Shown here in pieces: positions 1 to 3,276 of a stretch of 5,787 bases of DNA. Made by a program: the position numbers and the translations under genes. Every line of letters begins with the position of its first letter. The stretch's first letter is position 1. Location: contig NZ_CAJJIC010000139.1 of the NCBI RefSeq assembly GCF_905187505.1, positions 1 to 5,787 on the forward strand. The letters are read 5' to 3'. The DNA comes from an uncultured Mailhella sp. (GTDB taxonomy: Bacteria > Desulfobacterota > Desulfovibrionia > Desulfovibrionales > Desulfovibrionaceae). The notes beneath the pieces are model-generated. The model searched no databases, was not told the origin of the DNA, and saw only the letters and a list, made by a program, of their open reading frames with translations.

Positions 1-141
1 AACCAGCAGTCAGACCTACAGGTCGCTGTCCTGCCGATATTATTCATATCAAAGGTACAGAGACTCCCTTATACGCGAAGTAATTCTCTGCAAACCAGCC
101 CCGGCTCTCCGTAGCCATGCTTTCCTTCAGGAGACTGTAAC

Positions 142-453
142 ATGATGGAGCCAAATACGCGTCCTCCCTTCAAGCCCGGCGACATCGTTCAGCACTTCAA
201 GCATGAACACTACCCTGCTGATTCTCCCATGTATACCTACAGGATCCTTGGATATGCCACGCACTCCGAGACCAGAGAAACTCTCGTCATCTATGAGGCT
301 CTTTACGACCTGCACGATGAAGATACACTCAAGGTATTCGCAAGGCCTCTCGATATGTTCATGTCAAAGGTAGACAGGAAAAAATATCCAGAAATCAAGC
401 AGGAATATCGTTTTGAGCCCTTGCACGTTGTCAACAAAACGCTGCGATCATAG
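142..453 (+). CDS. DUF1653 domain-containing protein
   Basis: This is a 103-residue cytosolic protein with no signal peptide or membrane segment. It carries the hallmarks of DUF1653: KPGDIVQHFK at residues 11-20, the HSET motif at 41-44 followed by LVIYEALY at 48-55, ARPLDMFM at 67-74, and the closing YRFEPL at 89-94. The family is a small beta-rich domain of unknown biochemical function, usually around 70-100 residues, so this copy is full length. The start at 142 is chosen because AGGAGA lies at 129-134, seven bases upstream; the ATG at 145 is a possible alternative. It seems monocistronic, with an AT-rich terminator candidate just after the stop. Its codons are less G/C-biased than those of the two large genes downstream. 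Bases 1-141 upstream hold no recognisable gene, only a short inverted repeat (GACCT/AGGTC, 13-24). The family call is confident; the function is unknown. Confidence 0.88.
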   Translation: MMEPNTRPPFKPGDIVQHFKHEHYPADSPMYTYRILGYATHSETRETLVIYEALYDLHDEDTLKVFARPLDMFMSKVDRKKYPEIKQEYRFEPLHVVNKTLRS

Positions 454-465
454 TTATTTCTTCAT

Positions 466-510
466 GCTATCTGTCACAGTTATAAGAGTATACAGATAAG
501 CATTTTTTGT
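466..510 (+). terminator. Probable intrinsic terminator after the DUF1653 gene
   Basis: TATCTGT (468-474) pairs perfectly with ACAGATA (492-498). GC (466-467) and GC (500-501) extend the stem past one bulged A. The loop is long (17 bases) and AT-rich, with a possible small inner TATA/TATA pairing. A run of six T follows at 503-508. The hairpin is weak for a terminator because of its AT content and long loop, but its place 13 bases after the stop codon and the T-run support it. Confidence 0.5.
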
Positions 511-554
511 TTTCGACATTAAAAACTGTCAAATCGGCAAAATCAAGGAAAAAT

Positions 555-1178
555 ATGAAATTCGATGTTACCCGCATGCAGTGGACAAGAGCCCCTTATC
601 ACTACGAAATTACTCAGAATAAAATTGCGATCTTTACCGATCCTCAAACTGATTTATGGCAAAGGACCTATTATCACTTCCGCAATGACAATGCTCCTGT
701 CCTGCAGATGTCCACAAAGGAAAAATTTTTTTCCTTCGTCGTAAAAACCGAATTTTCTGAAAACAGGCACCGCTTTGATCAGTGCGGCGTCGTGGTGTAT
801 CTGGACAGCGAAAACTGGTTGAAGGCTTCCATTGAGTATGAAAACTCACAATTTCAACATATTGGCAGTGTAGTAACGAATCATGGCTATTCCGACTGGG
901 CTACTGCAGAGATTTCCGCGAATATTACGTCGATGTGGTATCGACTGAGTCGCCGGGAGGCTGACTTCTGCCTTGAAAGCTCGGAAGATGGAAAAGTCTT
1001 TCATCAAATGCGCATCTGCCATCTTTTCAATGCCAAGGATGAAATACGGTTCGGTCTTTACGCCTGCAGTCCGGAAAACTCCTCTTTCCACGCCATATTC
1101 ACTCACATGGCACTTACAGAATGCCTGTGGCCCGCCCACGACGGCCAGGCCCCCGACGAACCAAACGAGCCCCTGTAA
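555..1178 (+). CDS. DUF1349 family protein (concanavalin A-like fold)
   Basis: This is a 207-residue protein matching the DUF1349 family. The family folds as a concanavalin A-like jelly roll and is often loosely named 'regulation of enolase protein 1'; its true activity is not established. Visible family motifs are TDLWQRTYYHFRNDNAPVL (residues 32-50), DQCGVVVYLDSENWLKASIEYE (75-96), the core VVTNHGYSDWATAEI (106-120), YRLSRREADFCLESSEDG (129-146) and GLYACSP (167-173). There is no signal peptide, so it is probably cytosolic. The reading frame extends upstream to a TTG at 507, but the ATG at 555 is preferred: AAGGA lies at 545-549, and family similarity begins shortly after it. The last ~15 residues are Pro/Asp/Glu-rich and probably disordered. 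Codon use is more AT-rich than in the two downstream enzymes. There is no evident link to them; it could be a carbohydrate-binding or sugar-associated accessory protein, which is inference. Confidence 0.85.
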   Translation: MKFDVTRMQWTRAPYHYEITQNKIAIFTDPQTDLWQRTYYHFRNDNAPVLQMSTKEKFFSFVVKTEFSENRHRFDQCGVVVYLDSENWLKASIEYENSQFQHIGSVVTNHGYSDWATAEISANITSMWYRLSRREADFCLESSEDGKVFHQMRICHLFNAKDEIRFGLYACSPENSSFHAIFTHMALTECLWPAHDGQAPDEPNEPL

Positions 1179-1210
1179 AAATTCCATAGAGAAACACTCT
1201 CTGTACATCT

Positions 1211-1240
1211 TTGACGAAAAGGATGCTATTTTTATTATAA
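1211..1240 (+). promoter_or_regulatory. Candidate sigma-70 type promoter
   Basis: A -35-like TTGACG (1211-1216) is followed after 18 bases by a -10-like TTATAA (1235-1240), within an AT-rich stretch. Transcription would begin near 1247, giving either a ~125-nt RNA ending at the terminator near 1370 or, by read-through, the amidohydrolase mRNA. AT-rich DNA yields such matches by chance, so confidence is modest. Confidence 0.35.
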
Positions 1241-1327
1241 CATACTGTTTTAACATATTATAGTTCATTGGCCAAGCTCAAGGCCCCATTGACAGAAAAT
1301 ACGCATGCGTCTATTGAACGACCTATA

Positions 1328-1373
1328 GAAAGAAAAGGCTCTTGATGCCGAACAGCTATCAGGCCTTTTTCTT
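1328..1373 (+). terminator. Intrinsic terminator, possibly bidirectional
   Basis: AAAAGGC (1333-1339) pairs with GCCTTTT (1363-1369). Inside it TGAT (1343-1346) pairs with ATCA (1358-1361), leaving the loop 1347-1357. A T-rich tail (TTTTTCTTT, 1366-1374) follows, and an A-rich arm precedes, so it could work in both directions. It lies 150 bases past the DUF1349 stop and 145 bases before the amidohydrolase start. It could end the DUF1349 transcript, end a short RNA from the promoter near 1211-1240, or attenuate the amidohydrolase. Confidence 0.75.
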
Positions 1374-1518
1374 TGTCGGACTTCTGTCTCCTGCTGAGCT
1401 TGTCCTGTCGCTCTCAGGACTGAACCCCATCGGCTGAAGCTTTGAACGGCTTTTTCAATATGGGATTCCTCTGGTACCGCTGGTTATAAACCTTCGTTCT
1501 ACGCTCTGGAGGATCACC

Positions 1519-2367
1519 ATGATTTTCGACTTTCGTCTTCGTCCGCCGTATAAGGGATTCAAAAATCTCGGCATATTCAATCCTGCCTGCAACGAAAAAA
1601 TTCCTCAGAAGGCTCACGGCATCCCCAGTGAGGCCGCCCGGACCAAAAACCTTGATCTTTTCTGGCGGGAAATGGAAGAAGCCGGAATTTCCAGAGGTGT
1701 CGTCATAGGCAGACAGATTCCCAACGACGCCGCCTCCGTTCCCAATGACGACGTGCTCGACATGGCGCGCGAGTTCCCCGACAAGATCATTCCCTTCGGC
1801 AGCCTCGACATTACCCGCGGCGTTTCCGCCACGCTCGACGAGCTGGAACGCTGCATCGAAGGCGGCATCAAGGGCATCGCCATGGAGCCCGCCTACGCCA
1901 TGCCGCCCAGAAAGGCCGACGCCAACGTGCTCTATCCTCTGTACGCCCGATGCGAAAAGGCGGGCATTCCCATGGTGCTGACCCTGAGCTTCTTTCAGGG
2001 CACGCTGGAATATTCCGATCCCTGCACCGTGCAGCACGTGGCCAACGACTTTCCCCACCTTCAGATCGTCGTCGCCCACGGCTGCTATCCGTGGATTCCC
2101 ATGATCTTCCAGGTGGCCATCACCAACAAGAACGTGTGGCTGCTGCCCGACATCTACATGCTGAACCCCACGGCGCCCGGCAATCAGATGTTCGGCGAGG
2201 CCATGCAATGGCTCGACGGCGAACGCATCCTCTACGGTTCCGCCTGGCCCTGCTATCATCTGAAGCAGGCCGTTCACGACATCGAGCGCTTCCACCTCTC
2301 GAAGGAACACAAGGAAAAATTCTTCTATAAGAACGCCGAAAAGCTCCTGAACATCAGCCTTTCCTAA
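1519..2367 (+). CDS. Amidohydrolase-2 family protein with degenerate metal site
   Basis: This is a 282-residue TIM-barrel protein of the amidohydrolase-2 type (PF04909: ACMSD-like decarboxylases, resorcylate decarboxylases and lactonase-like hydrolases), with no signal peptide. Fold landmarks are the first strand IFDFRLRPP (2-10), RGVVIGRQ (59-66), GIKGIAMEP (117-125), IPMVLTLSFF (150-159), LQIVVAHGCYPW (181-192) and the closing ERILYGSAWP (235-244). Active members normally begin with D-x-H-x-H; here it reads D4-F-R6-L-R8. The usual His after strand five is replaced by LTLS (154-157), and the usual Asp of the final G-x-D-x-P is Ala242. Only His187 of the common ligands remains. It may therefore be metal-free, use other chemistry, or be non-catalytic; this is inference. 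The start is fixed by GGAGGA at 1508-1513. It is followed by its own terminator and shares codon style and orientation with the glycyl radical enzyme gene 0.9 kb downstream, so a shared pathway is plausible. The substrate is unknown. Confidence 0.85.
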   Translation: MIFDFRLRPPYKGFKNLGIFNPACNEKIPQKAHGIPSEAARTKNLDLFWREMEEAGISRGVVIGRQIPNDAASVPNDDVLDMAREFPDKIIPFGSLDITRGVSATLDELERCIEGGIKGIAMEPAYAMPPRKADANVLYPLYARCEKAGIPMVLTLSFFQGTLEYSDPCTVQHVANDFPHLQIVVAHGCYPWIPMIFQVAITNKNVWLLPDIYMLNPTAPGNQMFGEAMQWLDGERILYGSAWPCYHLKQAVHDIERFHLSKEHKEKFFYKNAEKLLNISLS

Positions 2368-2379
2368 TAGTCTCTGTCG

Positions 2380-2413
2380 AAAGAACCGTCCGTATGCGGA
2401 CGGTTCTTTCTTT
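2380..2413 (+). terminator. Strong intrinsic terminator after the amidohydrolase gene
   Basis: There is a perfect 13-bp stem (AAAGAACCGTCCG, 2380-2392, with CGGACGGTTCTTT, 2397-2409) and a tight TATG loop, with T-rich sequence running on to 2413. It begins 12 bases after the stop codon, showing that the amidohydrolase message ends here and is not continuous with the next gene. The A-rich left arm would allow termination from the other direction too. Confidence 0.92.
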
Positions 2414-2928
2414 CCGCTGCGGATCGCCCTTCTTCGGCAGACGAAGCGGCTCCCACGAAAGTGCGGCAATCCACACTCCCCGGCGACAGGGCCTGCCTGC
2501 AACGACGTCCATCAAGGGGCATATGTCCATCAAATCATACGCATAAGAAGCTTTCACAAGGCGGCCACGGTTCGACGCCGCGACAAGGACGCCTTACCGA
2601 GTCGCCGCATGCTCCAGAAACAAACCGAGGCGCTCCGAGCCAAGCGCTGATGCACGACGGGGCAGCCGAAACACGAACGTGACGGCCCAAGTCTCAAAAA
2701 AAAACACGCTCGATGCTCAGTGCAAAGGCAGACAGAATCCCCCCCATCATTTTTAATGTTCTTTTCATCACAATTTCATTTATCCCCCTTATTTTTTCGC
2801 AATATATTGTATTTTTTATTATTTTTACTCACTTTTCGTCTTTTCCCTCCTCTTTCTCTCTCAAAATACCGCCTTATATTCCTGTTCCCGCTCCCTGAAT
2901 CATGATCCTTAATTTTTTTGGGAAAATA
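2410..2928. other. Gene-free interval: GC-rich half then T/C-rich half
   Basis: Neither strand shows a recognisable gene in these ~520 bases. Bases 2410-2695 are GC-rich and give short open frames on both strands (for example 2461-2682 +, 2354-2557 -) that look like non-protein composition and match no family I know. They may be decayed coding sequence. A run of nine A occurs at 2696-2704. From about 2738 to 2898 the + strand is almost only T, C and A, with very few G, starting with a run of seven C (2739-2745). Palindromes here are CAATATATTG (2800-2809) and ATCATGAT (2899-2906), either of which could be a regulator site. Confidence 0.5.
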
Positions 2929-2957
2929 TTGACAAGCCTTCTGAAAACAGCTAGGGT
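2929..2957 (+). promoter_or_regulatory. Candidate promoter of the glycyl radical enzyme gene
   Basis: A perfect -35 hexamer TTGACA (2929-2934) is followed after a 17-base spacer by TAGGGT (2952-2957), a weak -10. The sequence just upstream is rich in A and T, which could act as an UP element. Transcription would start near 2963-2966 and give a leader of about 310 nt before the start codon. A weak -10 beside a perfect -35 fits a regulated promoter. I saw no convincing sigma-54 (GG-N10-GC) site nearby. Confidence 0.55.
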
Positions 2958-2969
2958 GCTTTTCAGAAG
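2938..2969. promoter_or_regulatory. Perfect inverted repeat over the promoter: candidate operator
   Basis: CTTCTGAAAA (2938-2947) and TTTTCAGAAG (2960-2969) are exact reverse complements with a 12-base gap, so the half-site centres are 22 bases apart (about two helical turns). The left arm lies in the -35/-10 spacer and the right arm covers the expected start of transcription. The gap contains the -10. The left arm would not be transcribed from this promoter, so a DNA operator for a dimeric repressor is more likely than an RNA hairpin. Confidence 0.55.
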
Positions 2970-3025
2970 TTGGTGGCCTTTCAGTGGGCACTCCTCATAG
3001 AGTGTACCGGCCTGGGGCCGACATT

Positions 3026-3070
3026 GCCGGTTCATCACATGAAGAATGTGGTGCGCTGGCTTTTTTTGTC
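3026..3070 (+). terminator. First terminator-like hairpin in the leader
   Basis: The inner stem ATCACAT (3034-3040) / ATGTGGT (3046-3052) has a GAAGA loop and one G-T pair. The outer stem GCCGG (3026-3030) / CTGGC (3056-3060) encloses it across a 3x3 internal loop. Seven T follow at once (3061-3067). The outer left arm GCCGG is also the right arm of the alternative pairing ACCGGC (3006-3011) / GCCGGT (3026-3031), so the two folds exclude each other. That is the usual logic of an attenuator. Confidence 0.6.
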
Positions 3071-3163
3071 TTGAAGGCGGCAGTCCTGCTTGCAGCGCCG
3101 TCGTTCAGACAACGCTCTTGCCGCATCCTGATCGACAGTCGATGGCGGCAACAATTTACTGGG

Positions 3164-3208
3164 TGTTTTGCTCGGACTTTCACCAAAAAGACTCCGCAAG
3201 GCAAAACA
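3164..3208 (+). other. Extended stem-loop in the leader
   Basis: TGTTTTGC (3164-3171) pairs with GCAAAACA (3201-3208), CGGA (3173-3176) with TCCG (3193-3196) and CTTT (3177-3180) with AAAG (3187-3190), closing a CACCAA loop. This gives 16 pairs with small bulges. It ends six bases before the second terminator-like hairpin. Its A-rich right arm could instead pair with the T-rich tail of that hairpin (TTTGTTTT, near 3252-3259), so this stem may affect how the terminator folds. Confidence 0.55.
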
Positions 3209-3213
3209 AAGCA

Positions 3214-3260
3214 GCCTGGAACACATATGTCAGATATGTGCGTCCGGGCTTTTTGTTTTT
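3214..3260 (+). terminator. Second terminator hairpin, directly before the ribosome binding site
   Basis: The outer stem GCCTGGA (3214-3220) / TCCGGGC (3243-3249) has one G-T pair. The inner stem CACATAT (3222-3228) / ATATGTG (3234-3240) closes a GTCAG loop. The 14 pairs are interrupted only by a 1x2 internal loop. A tail of T with a single G follows (3250-3261), and AAGGAG starts at 3262. It lies inside the 5' leader, so it must be read through for the downstream gene to be expressed. Confidence 0.8.
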
Positions 3261-3261
3261 T

Positions 3262-3276
3262 AAGGAGATTGCCATG
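3262..3276 (+). promoter_or_regulatory. Ribosome binding site that sets the enzyme's start
   Basis: AAGGAG (3262-3267) lies six bases before the ATG at 3274. This decides against the longer open frame beginning at 3046, whose extra 76 codons run across the terminator hairpins, show no family similarity and lack a ribosome binding site. Confidence 0.93.

Larger units (their letters stand above)
1179..1518. other. Gene-free interval with candidate promoter and terminator
   Basis: No credible gene is seen on either strand in these 340 bases. A small hairpin (AGAGA 1188-1192 / TCTCT 1198-1202) lies just past the DUF1349 stop without a T-run. A strongly AT-rich patch (about 1225-1265) follows, holding a promoter candidate. 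Next come a perfect 10-base palindrome ACGCATGCGT (1301-1310), a clear terminator (1328-1373) and a short inverted repeat GTCCTG (1402-1407) / CAGGAC (1415-1420). The ribosome binding site of the amidohydrolase, GGAGGA, is at 1508-1513. No convincing promoter was recognised between the terminator and that gene, although TTATAA at 1484-1489 is a possible -10. Confidence 0.6.
2964..3273 (+). ncRNA. Long structured 5' leader of the glycyl radical enzyme mRNA
   Basis: The span from the predicted start of transcription to the start codon is about 310 nt and is dense in exact stems. These are CACTC/GAGTG (2989-2993/3000-3004), CGGCC/GGCCG (3008-3012/3016-3020), a first terminator-like hairpin (3026-3070), TTGCCGC/GCGGCAA enclosing ATCGA/TCGAT (3118-3151), a long TGTTTTGC/GCAAAACA stem with inner CGGA/TCCG and CTTT/AAAG (3164-3208), and a second terminator-like hairpin (3214-3260). 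There is no convincing leader peptide. It matches no riboswitch class I can recognise, nor the ANTAR or BglG-type target hairpins I looked for. A cis-acting attenuator or riboregulator is inferred. The 5' end is approximate. Confidence 0.5.

Noticed and set aside
507..554. TTG start at 507 for the DUF1349 gene
   Set aside because: It falls in the T-run of the preceding terminator and has no ribosome binding site. The ATG at 555 has AAGGA upstream and fits the family.
1441..1500. Sigma-54 promoter before the amidohydrolase (TGGTAC ... GGTTAT)
   Set aside because: It lacks the GC of the -12 element at the required 10-base spacing from the GG of the -24 element.
1414..2502. 362-codon minus-strand frame opposite the amidohydrolase
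   Set aside because: It spans the amidohydrolase gene and its terminator, has shadow-type composition and matches no known motif.
2354..2682. Short open frames on both strands in the GC-rich interval
   Set aside because: No ribosome binding site, domain or protein-like composition. The minus-strand one also crosses the strong terminator at 2380-2413.
3164..3260. ANTAR or BglG-type antiterminator target
   Set aside because: The loops (CACCAA, GTCAG) lack the A1/G4 hexaloop of ANTAR targets, and no sequence resembling the BglG-family target was found.
3046..3273. N-terminal extension of the glycyl radical enzyme to an ATG at 3046
   Set aside because: It would run through terminator hairpins, lacks a ribosome binding site and adds no family similarity. 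The ATG at 3274 has a good AAGGAG six bases upstream.
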